Shown piece after piece: positions 1 to 6,290 of a DNA stretch of 6,290 nucleotides (positions are counted from its first letter, which is position 1; each line of letters begins with the position of its first letter). The DNA is taken from contig CBDVAK010000209.1 in NCBI GenBank assembly GCA_965371945.1, positions 1 through 6,290 of the forward strand. Direction: 5' to 3'. The stretch comes from CBDVAK01 sp965371945. Lineage in GTDB: Bacteria; Pseudomonadota; Gammaproteobacteria; Competibacterales; JAHEDQ01. The translations under genes and the position numbers were made by a program. Below the pieces are notes generated by a model, which worked only from the letters and a program-made list of their open reading frames with translations, was not told the DNA's origin and did no database searches.

Positions 1-1
1 T

Positions 2-1690
2 TCAGCTGTCTTTCTGGCGCGCCTGCAAATAGGCCAATGCGGCCTCGCGGTCTTCATGGATGGGCAGCAGCACCAGGTCACCGGGCTGCGCCCATCGCAG
101 GGCCTCGGTGATGGCATCCATCTCCTCGTTGCATTCGTGAATCCGGTCGGCATCAACACCGAGTTCCAGAAACCGTTGGCGCATCATGGCGGCGACCTCG
201 CCATCGGCGCGACCGCGATTGTATTTCTCCATACGCTTGATGATCACGCGGTCGAGATCGAGTCCGACGGCGGCATCCACGAGCTGACGGATATCCTCGT
301 CACTGCGATCACCGGCCTGGCCGGTGACCAGCAGGCGCCGCTTTGCCGGCATGTTGCGCCCCAGCTCCAGCAGCGCCTGCATACCGTGTGGATTGTGGGC
401 GAAATCAGCAATGACCCGGGCGCCGCCGATGCGATAGAGGTTGGCCCGGCCGGGGTTGTCCGCGGGTTGCATCAGGCGCAGTCCCGCGGCGATGTCGGCG
501 AGACTGATACCCAGTGCCACGCACAGACCGATCACGCCCAGGGCATTGCAGATGTTGTAGGTCGCGGCACCCTCCAGGGTAATGGGAACCTCGTTGACCG
601 CCACGATCGGAGTCGTTTCACCTTCCGCCATCCATACCAGTTCACCTTCCCTGATGGTGCAAGCCGCATTGCCCGGCGTACGCAACCCCTCCAGCAGAGC
701 GGGCGCCTCCGGGTCGGTGCTGAACCAGGTGATCGGCTGCGGCCAGCGGCGCGCGCGTTCGACCAGCAGCGGGTCGGCGGCATTGAGCACCAGTCTGCCG
801 CCATGACGCAGTGCCCGGGTTACGATCCATTTGACGTCCGCCAGTTCCTGCAGGGTTTCCACCCCAAACTCGCCCAGATGGTCGGACGCCACGTTGGTGA
901 TCAGTGCGGCGCTGGCCTGGTCCAGCCCCAGACCACGGCGGAGCAGGCCGCCTCGTGCTGTTTCCAGTACCGCCAGGTCGACCCTTGGGTCACGGAGCAC
1001 GGATCGGGCGCCGCCAGGGCCGGAATAGTCACCGCGGTCGAGGATATCGTCATCAACTGCGATCCAGTCGGTACTGCTCACTCCCGCGTGGAACCCGGCG
1101 CCCCTGGCGATCCGTGCGGCCAGCCTCACCGAAGTGGTCTTGCCGTTGGTGCCGGTAATCAATCCCACCGGGATGGCGTGGAGATCCTGCCACGGTATCG
1201 CCGCGGGCTCCGGCAAGGCGTCCACCGGGTAACAGTGCGAGCCTTTGCCCAGTCCCAGCGACAGGCAGTCATCGTCGCTCAGGGTCGGAATGTTGCGCCG
1301 CTTGGCTTCCAGCAACAGGGCGCGCAGGGGTGGATTGATCTCGTCCTCGACGGTATTCCAGAGTTGCTCGAGAGTGGGCTCCAGATCCGGTTGGCGTTTG
1401 CCCCCGGCAACGGTGCATGCCGCATCCCAGGCCCATTCATTGATCTCGGTGGCTGCGTAGAGCACATCGCGCGGTGCCGAGATGGCGAGACTGGCGCCGT
1501 TCGGGAAGCGACGTACGCGGGTGCTTTCCTGATCCCATCCCAGTGCGTCCAGAATTCTGCGAGCCTGCAGTTCCCAGTCCCGGATCACCGTTTCGACATC
1601 CTCGTCGTCGAAACGGATGTCGAGTACCGCTCCGGGTTTTTCCCAGAGCAGGTTGGGACCGGTAAGGCGGCGCGAATCGAGGAGTTCCAT
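2..1690 (-). CDS. Mur-ligase family protein, CphA-like paralogue lacking ATP-grasp domain
   Basis: A complete 562-residue protein starting with ATG at 1690 and ending in TGA at 2-4. Residues about 172-562 form an ATP-dependent Mur ligase: P-loop TGTNGKTT (179-186), LETARGG (242-248), NVASDHLG (266-273), K287 at the position of the carbamylated lysine of MurE, NPGRANLY (412-419), DFAHNPHG (429-436) and GDRSDED (460-466). These track the Mur half of the neighbouring CphA closely, so an active ligase adding an amino acid to a carboxylate is likely. Residues 1-118 resemble a divergent CphA N-domain (TGPN at 10-13). Residues 121-150 match the CphA segment just before its ATP-grasp, and the protein then passes straight to the Mur domain, so backbone-Asp addition is not expected. 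It lies 2 bases behind cphA with only a weak GGTGG-type ribosome site, implying coupling. The substrate is unknown. Side-chain modification of cyanophycin or ligation of a related dipeptide are inferences. Automated annotation would probably call it cyanophycin synthetase or MurE-like, but it is neither by architecture. Confidence 0.9.
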   Translation of the reverse strand: MELLDSRRLTGPNLLWEKPGAVLDIRFDDEDVETVIRDWELQARRILDALGWDQESTRVRRFPNGASLAISAPRDVLYAATEINEWAWDAACTVAGGKRQPDLEPTLEQLWNTVEDEINPPLRALLLEAKRRNIPTLSDDDCLSLGLGKGSHCYPVDALPEPAAIPWQDLHAIPVGLITGTNGKTTSVRLAARIARGAGFHAGVSSTDWIAVDDDILDRGDYSGPGGARSVLRDPRVDLAVLETARGGLLRRGLGLDQASAALITNVASDHLGEFGVETLQELADVKWIVTRALRHGGRLVLNAADPLLVERARRWPQPITWFSTDPEAPALLEGLRTPGNAACTIREGELVWMAEGETTPIVAVNEVPITLEGAATYNICNALGVIGLCVALGISLADIAAGLRLMQPADNPGRANLYRIGGARVIADFAHNPHGMQALLELGRNMPAKRRLLVTGQAGDRSDEDIRQLVDAAVGLDLDRVIIKRMEKYNRGRADGEVAAMMRQRFLELGVDADRIHECNEEMDAITEALRWAQPGDLVLLPIHEDREAALAYLQARQKDS

Positions 1691-1692
1691 GG

Positions 1693-4473
1693 TTACGGAC
1701 CACCGTCGTCCGGGCCGTCGCTGGCAAGACGCACACCACGTTTGTCACGCACCAGCCGGACACTGCCATCGAGTTTGAAGTCGCCGAGATCGAGAGTGCC
1801 GAGGTCCATCGTGCCGGCTTCGTGCTGATACTCCCTGGTCACCGATTCATCGGGCTCGAAGTAGATGATCTGTTTCCATGAGCGCGCCACCGCGTCACAC
1901 AGGATCAGCACCAGATCACCGGCACGCGCCATCTGCAGGGCACCTTCGTTGGCTTGTTGTTCATCGCCGATGATGGTGATGTGGGTGGGGTCGACTCCCT
2001 GCCGGATCAGCGAGCGACTCAGCAATTCGGGAACCTCGAGGGGTTCCCGGCCGCGCCGGTTGTCGTCCTGACGGCAGACATAGTGGTCGAACTGACCGGC
2101 CGCCATGGCGGCGATTTCCTCGATGTCCTCGTCGCGCCGGTCGCCCGGTGCGGCCAGTACCACGATTCGCCTGCCAGTGACATCCAGGCGCTGCACCACC
2201 TGGCAGATCACCTTGACCGCGGCCGGGTTGTGGGCGTAGTCGAGTACCACCTTGAAAGGATGCTCGTCATAGACGTTCATGCGACCGGGAGCTTGATAGT
2301 AGCTGCTGTCGAAGGTGCGCAGGCCTTGGCGAATGCTTTCCAGGTTGAGGTCCAGCGCATAGGCCATGGCAGCCGCGAACATGGCGTTTTGTACGTTGTG
2401 CAGAGCACGCCCTTCCAGGGTCGCCGGAATCAGATGGCTCCACAGCAGCGGGATGTGATGACCTTTGTCGTAGAGGGCGATCATGTGGCCATTCATGCCT
2501 TGTTCGAGCACGGCTGCCAGGCCGCCCTCGCGGATGTGCTCACGAACCAGCGGGTGGTCGTGGTTGAGGGTGATGTAGCAGATTCGCTCCGCGGTGCAGC
2601 GGTCGGCCATCTTCAGGCACTGCAGATCGTCGGCGTTGAGTACTACAACGTCGCGCGCCACCCGCACCACAATGCTCTTGACCGCGGCCAGGCCTTCCAG
2701 GGTATCGATGCCACGCAGGCCCAGATGGTCGGAGGTGACGTTGAGACAGGCCGCGACGTTGCACTCGCGGTAGGCCATGCCACTGCGCAGCAGCCCACCG
2801 CGCGCGGTTTCCAATACGGCGGCATCCACCGAAGGGTCGCGCAGCACCATGTTGGCCGAAGCCGGTCCGGTCATGTCGCCCTTGACGGTCAACTGGCCGT
2901 CGATATAAACGCCGTCGGTGGAGGTCAGCCCCACGGTATGGCCGGCCATTTTCTGGATGTGCGCGAGCATTCTCGAGGTGGTGGTCTTGCCGTTGGTACC
3001 GGTGATCGCGGCAATCGGTATGCGGCTTTGCGAACCGGGCGGAAACAACATATCCATGACCGGCCCGGCGACGTCCCGGGGTGTTCCCTCGGTGGGAGCC
3101 ACGTGCATACGAAAGCCCGGTGCGGCGTTGAGTTCACAGATGGCGCCACCGGTGACATGGTAGGGCTCGCTGATGTCCGAGGTCAGGTAGTCGACACCGG
3201 CGACATCGAGCCCGATGGCCTTGACCGCGCGGATCGCCATTTCGCGATTGTCGGGGTGGATGATGTCGGTGACGTCGATCGCGGTGCCGCCGGTGGAAAG
3301 GTTGGCGGTGGTGCGCAGGTAGACCACCTCGCGATCGCCGGGTACGGTATTCCTGTCGTAGCCCTGGTCCGCCAGCAAGCGCTCGGCCTGGTGGTCGAAC
3401 TCCAGCCGGGTCAGCACCTTTTCATGTCCGACTCCCCGCCGCGGATCGCTGTTGACCTGATCCACCAGCCATTCGATGTTGTGGGTGCCGTCTCCGATCA
3501 CATGTCCCGGAACCCGCTTGGAAGCAGCCACCAGTTTGCCGTTGACCACCAGCAGGCGGTGATCGAGCCCGGTAATAAAACTCTCGACGATCACCCCGCG
3601 GCTGTGTTCCCGGGCCTTGTCGTAAGCGGTTTCCACCGCATCCTCATCGCACAGGTTGATCGACACTCCCCTGCCGTGATTGGCATTGAAGGGTTTGACC
3701 ACCACCGGGTAGCCGATACGCTCCGCCGCCCTGAGCGCTCTGCGCACGCTGTAGACCAGTTGTTGCCGGGGCACCGGCAGGCCCAGGTCACCGAGTATGC
3801 GGTTGGTTTCTTCCTTGTCGGAGGCCAGTTCCACGGCGATGTGCCGGGTTTCGCCGGTGACGGTCGCCTGAATGCGGGTTTGGTAGCAGCCGTGGCCGAG
3901 CTGGATGAGGCTGTGCTCGTTGAGTCGCAGCCATGGGATACCGCGCGCCTCCGCCGCCTCGACCAGTGAGGCGGTGCTGGGCCCCAGGGCCCTGCGCTGT
4001 GTGAAACGGATAAAATCGTCACGCTCGTCGTCGAAATCGAAAGGCTCCGCGGGATCGCCGTCCGGGCGCAGATCCGCCGGCAGCAGGTGGTGGATCAGAT
4101 TGAGAGCCAGTTCGCCAGCTTCGAGGCCCACTTCACGGTTCTGGTATTCGTAAACGACCTGGTAGTGGCGACCATCCGGGTCTGCCAGGGTGGTGCCGAA
4201 CTCGACCTGGATTCCCGCCATTCGTTGCAATTCCAGCGCGGCGATCTGCATGAGCTCCGGCAGCGCCAGACCGCTGCCCTCACTCAGTCTTGTGCTAAGC
4301 CGTTCATCATCGGCAAGCGCCGGCAAGGCCGCCAGCAATGCGTCCGTGATGCTGCTATCCAGCCGGCCGGTCGGCCAGTCCGCGAGGGCGCCCGCATCCA
4401 CCTGGTGACGGATGACCGGCAGCAAGGCGTAGATGTTCGGACCTACGTACACCGAAGTGTCGACTATCTTCAC
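1693..4473 (-). CDS. cphA: Cyanophycin synthetase CphA
   Basis: A 926-residue cytoplasmic enzyme that polymerises Asp and Arg into cyanophycin, using one ATP per amino acid added. Domains in order: N-domain about 1-160 (VGPN at 10-13, ALELQ at 79-83, VVYEYQNREVG at 106-116), then a conserved linker starting ALGPST (162-167). The ATP-grasp domain spans about 210-480, with VVVKPFNANHGRGV (257-270), LRTTANLSTGG (386-396) and CELNAAPGFRMHVAP (446-460); it attaches Asp to the backbone. The Mur ligase domain spans about 484-870, with TGTNGKTT (491-498), LETARGG (554-560), NVTSDHLG (578-585), K599 as the likely carbamylated lysine, APGRMN (728-733), DYAHNP (745-750) and GDRRDED (777-783); it attaches Arg. 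All ATP-site motifs are intact. The start is GTG at 4473, supported by a well-spaced AGGGAG. A tail of about 55 residues (872-926) extends beyond the end of cyanobacterial CphA. The N-domain lacks an HxxEH motif, suggesting primer dependence. The stop codon is 2 bases before the next gene. Confidence 0.97.
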   Translation of the reverse strand: MKIVDTSVYVGPNIYALLPVIRHQVDAGALADWPTGRLDSSITDALLAALPALADDERLSTRLSEGSGLALPELMQIAALELQRMAGIQVEFGTTLADPDGRHYQVVYEYQNREVGLEAGELALNLIHHLLPADLRPDGDPAEPFDFDDERDDFIRFTQRRALGPSTASLVEAAEARGIPWLRLNEHSLIQLGHGCYQTRIQATVTGETRHIAVELASDKEETNRILGDLGLPVPRQQLVYSVRRALRAAERIGYPVVVKPFNANHGRGVSINLCDEDAVETAYDKAREHSRGVIVESFITGLDHRLLVVNGKLVAASKRVPGHVIGDGTHNIEWLVDQVNSDPRRGVGHEKVLTRLEFDHQAERLLADQGYDRNTVPGDREVVYLRTTANLSTGGTAIDVTDIIHPDNREMAIRAVKAIGLDVAGVDYLTSDISEPYHVTGGAICELNAAPGFRMHVAPTEGTPRDVAGPVMDMLFPPGSQSRIPIAAITGTNGKTTTSRMLAHIQKMAGHTVGLTSTDGVYIDGQLTVKGDMTGPASANMVLRDPSVDAAVLETARGGLLRSGMAYRECNVAACLNVTSDHLGLRGIDTLEGLAAVKSIVVRVARDVVVLNADDLQCLKMADRCTAERICYITLNHDHPLVREHIREGGLAAVLEQGMNGHMIALYDKGHHIPLLWSHLIPATLEGRALHNVQNAMFAAAMAYALDLNLESIRQGLRTFDSSYYQAPGRMNVYDEHPFKVVLDYAHNPAAVKVICQVVQRLDVTGRRIVVLAAPGDRRDEDIEEIAAMAAGQFDHYVCRQDDNRRGREPLEVPELLSRSLIRQGVDPTHITIIGDEQQANEGALQMARAGDLVLILCDAVARSWKQIIYFEPDESVTREYQHEAGTMDLGTLDLGDFKLDGSVRLVRDKRGVRLASDGPDDGGP

Positions 4474-4479
4474 GGGCAG

Positions 4480-4485
4480 CTCCCT
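4480..4485 (-). promoter_or_regulatory. Ribosome binding site of cphA
   Basis: On the minus strand AGGGAG is followed by six bases (ctgccc) and then GTG at 4473. This strong, well-placed Shine-Dalgarno sequence decides the non-ATG start. The residues read from it (MKIVDTSVYVGPN) align with the usual CphA N-terminus. Confidence 0.75.
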
Positions 4486-4512
4486 GGCAAGTCCTGATAC
4501 CGAATCATCTTA

Positions 4513-4533
4513 GCCCCTACCACTGTGGTGGGC
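4513..4533. repeat. Imperfect inverted repeat between iadA and cphA
   Basis: GCCC (4513-4516) and ACCAC (4519-4523) are mirrored by GTGGT (4525-4529) and GGGC (4530-4533). They are separated by a single central base and a two-base bulge on one side. The repeat sits about 40 bases upstream of the cphA start and about 30 bases after the iadA stop. A one-base centre is too tight for an ideal RNA hairpin, and no T-run follows in the minus-strand direction, so it is not a convincing intrinsic terminator. A protein-binding site is possible. The rest of this 91-base gap shows only the cphA ribosome site. Confidence 0.35.
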
Positions 4534-4564
4534 GAGCCTGAACCCGGCCGTCGGGGTCTGGTAT

Positions 4565-5731
4565 TCAATCGCCATCCAGCAGGGCACGAATGATCTGCTC
4601 GCCGGCGCGCACATGCCAGCGACCACGAGCCATGACATCGCTGATCGAATGGTCGGCGCCCAGCACCACCAGATCGGCGTCTGAACCGGGGCGTAACTGA
4701 CCCTTGCGTGGCAGTCGCAGCAGTCCTGCCACGTTGCTGGTGAATGCCGGCAACACCTGTTGCAATGGCCGCCCCTGTTCAAGCAGTGCTTGTAGCGTGG
4801 TGGTGAGCGCGCCCGGTTTGCCGATATCCATAGACACCAGCTCACCCTGGTGATCGAAACGCGGCAGACAACCACCGCCGTCGGAACTGACGGTGATCCG
4901 GTCGGCCGGCAGGCCGGCATCGAGATAGCGGCACAGGGCCTGTTGCGCCGACCAGGCGTCCGGGTCGAAACCGACCGGAAACGCGGTGATATCGATGCTA
5001 CAGCCACGTCTGGCGAGCACCATGGCTTCTTCGAACAAAGCCTTGCGGCGATTGACATGGGTCGGGTTAAAGACCCGTGGTGGCAGTTCCGTGGAATCCA
5101 GCGCGCGCCGCACCAGTTCCAGCCCGCGTGCCCCCTGGCCCAGATGCAGATGGACGACGCCGGCCTTGCCGGTCATCAGCCCGGCGACATGGGCATCCGC
5201 CGCAACTTTGACCAGTTCGTCGAAAGTCGGCTGGCTGGAGCGATGATCGCTGATCGCGGTCTCGCCGACCCCGATGATGCGGTCGATGTGGACGATATCG
5301 CCCCGCACGCTGCCGGTCAGGGTGGTCGGCGGCAGGTGATAGCCACCGGTGTGACACCAGGCGCTGATGCCTTCCTCCAACAGACCCCGGACCGCAGCCA
5401 CCAGTGATCCGGTGGTGCGCACCGTGTCGTCGGTGCCTAGCAACCCGATCACCGTGGTGATGCCGGCCGCGGTGAATCGTTGCACCGCCAGCGGCGGTAT
5501 TCTCGACGCGTAACCGGTTTCCCCGCCGCCGCCGGTGACATGAGCGTGACAGTCGATCAGACCCGGAATCACGCGGCGGCCTTCCAGGTCCACGACATGG
5601 ACGCCAAGCGAGCGATCCAGATCGGGCGCCGTGGGGCCGATCCAGGCCACCCTGTCCGCGGCGATCAGCACATGATTGAGGCCCAGCGGCTCCGGAGTGA
5701 AAAGATCGGCGTTGAGCAGCAGATGGAACAT
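4565..5731 (-). CDS. iadA: Isoaspartyl dipeptidase (beta-aspartyl-peptidase) IadA
   Basis: A 388-residue amidohydrolase-superfamily metallopeptidase, close to the roughly 390 residues of E. coli IadA, which it matches along its length. It hydrolyses beta-aspartyl dipeptides. Next to cphA the likely substrate is beta-Asp-Arg from cyanophycin breakdown, giving free Asp and Arg in the cytoplasm. Visible motifs, with E. coli equivalents recalled from memory: metal ligands DCHAH (H62, H64), GGGGE (E71, substrate contact), GGYH (Y131), SDHRS (R164), H196 in HLHLG, THVNR (H225, R228) and catalytic D284 in SSDGGG. E157 replaces the carboxylated bridging lysine (K162 in E. coli), and C288 replaces the substrate-contacting serine (S289). 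The frame stays open upstream to about 6151, but family homology begins at MFHLLLNADL, so ATG 5731 is chosen. That site has no strong Shine-Dalgarno. An upstream ATG at 5800 would precede the candidate promoter and add 23 residues with no family match. The gene precedes cphA in the same direction. Confidence 0.95.
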   Translation of the reverse strand: MFHLLLNADLFTPEPLGLNHVLIAADRVAWIGPTAPDLDRSLGVHVVDLEGRRVIPGLIDCHAHVTGGGGETGYASRIPPLAVQRFTAAGITTVIGLLGTDDTVRTTGSLVAAVRGLLEEGISAWCHTGGYHLPPTTLTGSVRGDIVHIDRIIGVGETAISDHRSSQPTFDELVKVAADAHVAGLMTGKAGVVHLHLGQGARGLELVRRALDSTELPPRVFNPTHVNRRKALFEEAMVLARRGCSIDITAFPVGFDPDAWSAQQALCRYLDAGLPADRITVSSDGGGCLPRFDHQGELVSMDIGKPGALTTTLQALLEQGRPLQQVLPAFTSNVAGLLRLPRKGQLRPGSDADLVVLGADHSISDVMARGRWHVRAGEQIIRALLDGD

Positions 5732-5767
5732 GTCGACCGTTCGCGTGACCGCTTGTGTGTTCCCGGG

Positions 5768-5796
5768 ATGATAGGCGTGCCGCCGTGGATTGGCTA
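5768..5796 (-). promoter_or_regulatory. Candidate sigma70-type promoter of iadA (and possibly the cph operon)
   Basis: Read on the minus strand, TAGCCA (5796-5791, four of six matches to the -35 consensus) is followed after exactly 17 bases by TATCAT (5773-5768, five of six matches to the -10 consensus). Transcription would begin near 5761, giving a leader of about 30 bases before the iadA ATG at 5731. The match was found by eye in a 99-base divergent spacer, so a chance match is possible. No comparable pair was found for apt. Confidence 0.4.
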
Positions 5797-5820
5797 CCAT
5801 GTCGCGACAGACTCTTGCTG

Positions 5821-5827
5821 GGGGAGG
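5821..5827 (+). promoter_or_regulatory. Ribosome binding site of apt
   Basis: The purine run GGGGAGG ends only three bases before ATG 5831 but nine bases before an in-frame GTG at 5837. The spacing slightly favours the GTG, while the codon type favours the ATG. The two starts differ by two residues (Met-Phe), so the protein is essentially unaffected. Confidence 0.6.
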
Positions 5828-5830
5828 CAT

Positions 5831-6290
5831 ATGTTTGTGGAGCGGCTCAGGGCGGCGATCAGGGATGTCACCGACTTTCCCAAACCGGGAATTCTGTTTC
5901 GGGATATCACGCCGCTGGTGCGTGATCCGTTGTTGCTGCGAGAAACGGTAGCCCATCTGCTGGAGCCCTACCGGGATCGCAGGATCGACGCGGTAGCGGG
6001 GATGGAGGCGCGTGGCTTCATCTTCGCCACCCTGGCGGCCTGGGAACTGCGCCTGCCATTTATCCCTTTGCGAAAACCCGGCAAACTGCCGTACGACGTA
6101 CAGAGCATCAGCTACGATCTCGAATACGGGTCCACCGCGCTCGAAGTGCATGTCGATGCCGCGGCTGCCGGTGAGCGGATTTTGCTGGTGGACGACCTGC
6201 TGGCGACCGGAGGCACCGCCCGGGCCAGTTGTGAACTGGTTGAGAAACTGGGTGCGGAAGTGGTGGCGTGTTCATTCGTGATCGAGCTTG
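5831..6290 (+). CDS. apt: Adenine phosphoribosyltransferase (3' end beyond window)
   Basis: The first 153 residues of a purine-salvage enzyme of about 180 residues that converts adenine and PRPP to AMP and pyrophosphate in the cytoplasm. Visible family signatures are DFPKPGILFRDIT (15-27), the GMEARGF segment (57-63), the flexible loop RKPGKLPYD (81-89), YDLEYG (95-100) and the PRPP-binding loop LVDDLLATGGTA (119-130). The sequence follows E. coli Apt closely. Only the C-terminal 25-30 residues are cut off by the window edge, with no sign of a lesion. It is transcribed away from the cyanophycin genes across a 99-base spacer. It is probably a housekeeping neighbour rather than part of the pathway. 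Confidence 0.96.
   Translation, partial: MFVERLRAAIRDVTDFPKPGILFRDITPLVRDPLLLRETVAHLLEPYRDRRIDAVAGMEARGFIFATLAAWELRLPFIPLRKPGKLPYDVQSISYDLEYGSTALEVHVDAAAAGERILLVDDLLATGGTARASCELVEKLGAEVVACSFVIEL

Noticed and set aside
2..1690. Calling the second Mur-type protein MurE or a peptidoglycan ligase
   Set aside because: Its motifs and its pre-ATP-grasp segment track CphA rather than MurE, and the gene is coupled to cphA, not to a cell-wall cluster.
56..1828. A 590-residue open frame on the plus strand opposite the Mur ligase gene
   Set aside because: It has no recognisable motifs and lies antisense to a gene with clear family signatures. Long antisense frames are expected in GC-rich coding DNA.
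1954..3969. A 671-residue open frame on the plus strand opposite cphA
   Set aside because: It is antisense to well-conserved cphA sequence. Its His, Gln, Val and Gly-rich composition is what a mirrored frame gives, and no domain is visible.
4510..5058. A 182-residue minus-strand open frame overlapping iadA in another frame
   Set aside because: It overlaps the conserved C-terminal half of iadA, is rich in Cys, Arg and Ser, and has no family motifs, so it is an out-of-frame shadow.
5801..5808. Perfect 8-base palindrome GTCGCGAC in the iadA/apt spacer
   Set aside because: It is too short to separate from chance in GC-rich DNA, has no second copy nearby and matches no operator I know.
5790..5818. 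Possible apt promoter with TTGGCT as the -35 element
   Set aside because: The sequence 17 bases downstream (TCTTGC) is a poor -10 element, and other spacings were no better.
4565..6151. The full 528-residue open frame containing iadA
   Set aside because: The 140 residues before MFHLLL have no IadA homology and overlap apt antisense. Family length and the candidate promoter fit a start at 5731.

Overview
The window is a compact, GC-rich bacterial locus for cyanophycin metabolism. Cyanophycin is the nitrogen-storage polymer multi-L-arginyl-poly-L-aspartate. No ribosomal or other phylogenetic marker is present. The GC-rich composition, Escherichia-like IadA and Apt sequences and a CphA unlike the cyanobacterial type suggest a heterotrophic or chemotrophic proteobacterium, probably a gammaproteobacterium. 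That placement is inference.

Three genes run leftward (minus strand) in the order iadA (5731 to 4565), cphA (4473 to 1693) and a second Mur-ligase-type gene (1690 to 2). Only 2 bases separate cphA from the Mur gene, so those two are almost certainly co-transcribed and translationally coupled. A 91-base gap with an imperfect inverted repeat and no U-tract lies between iadA and cphA. The apt gene (adenine phosphoribosyltransferase) starts at 5831, is divergent on the plus strand and runs off the right edge. A 99-base divergent spacer holds a candidate iadA promoter.

CphA has the full N-domain, ATP-grasp and Mur-ligase architecture and should add Asp to the backbone and Arg to the side chains. 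IadA should hydrolyse the beta-Asp-Arg dipeptides released when the polymer is degraded. No cyanophycinase (CphB/CphE) is visible, so the depolymerising step must be encoded elsewhere. The last gene looks like a CphA relative that kept the N-terminal domain and the Mur ligase but has no ATP-grasp domain. Its Mur catalytic motifs are intact, while its predicted amino-acid-specificity loop differs from that of CphA. It is the least explained element here and the best candidate for new biology.

Two residue-level observations also stand out. The CphA N-domain lacks the HxxEH-type motif that I recall in cyanobacterial primer-generating enzymes. IadA has glutamate where E. coli IadA has its metal-bridging carboxylated lysine. 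No RNA genes, mobile elements or CRISPR arrays were recognised. Long open frames opposite the genes are explained by GC-rich coding sequence.
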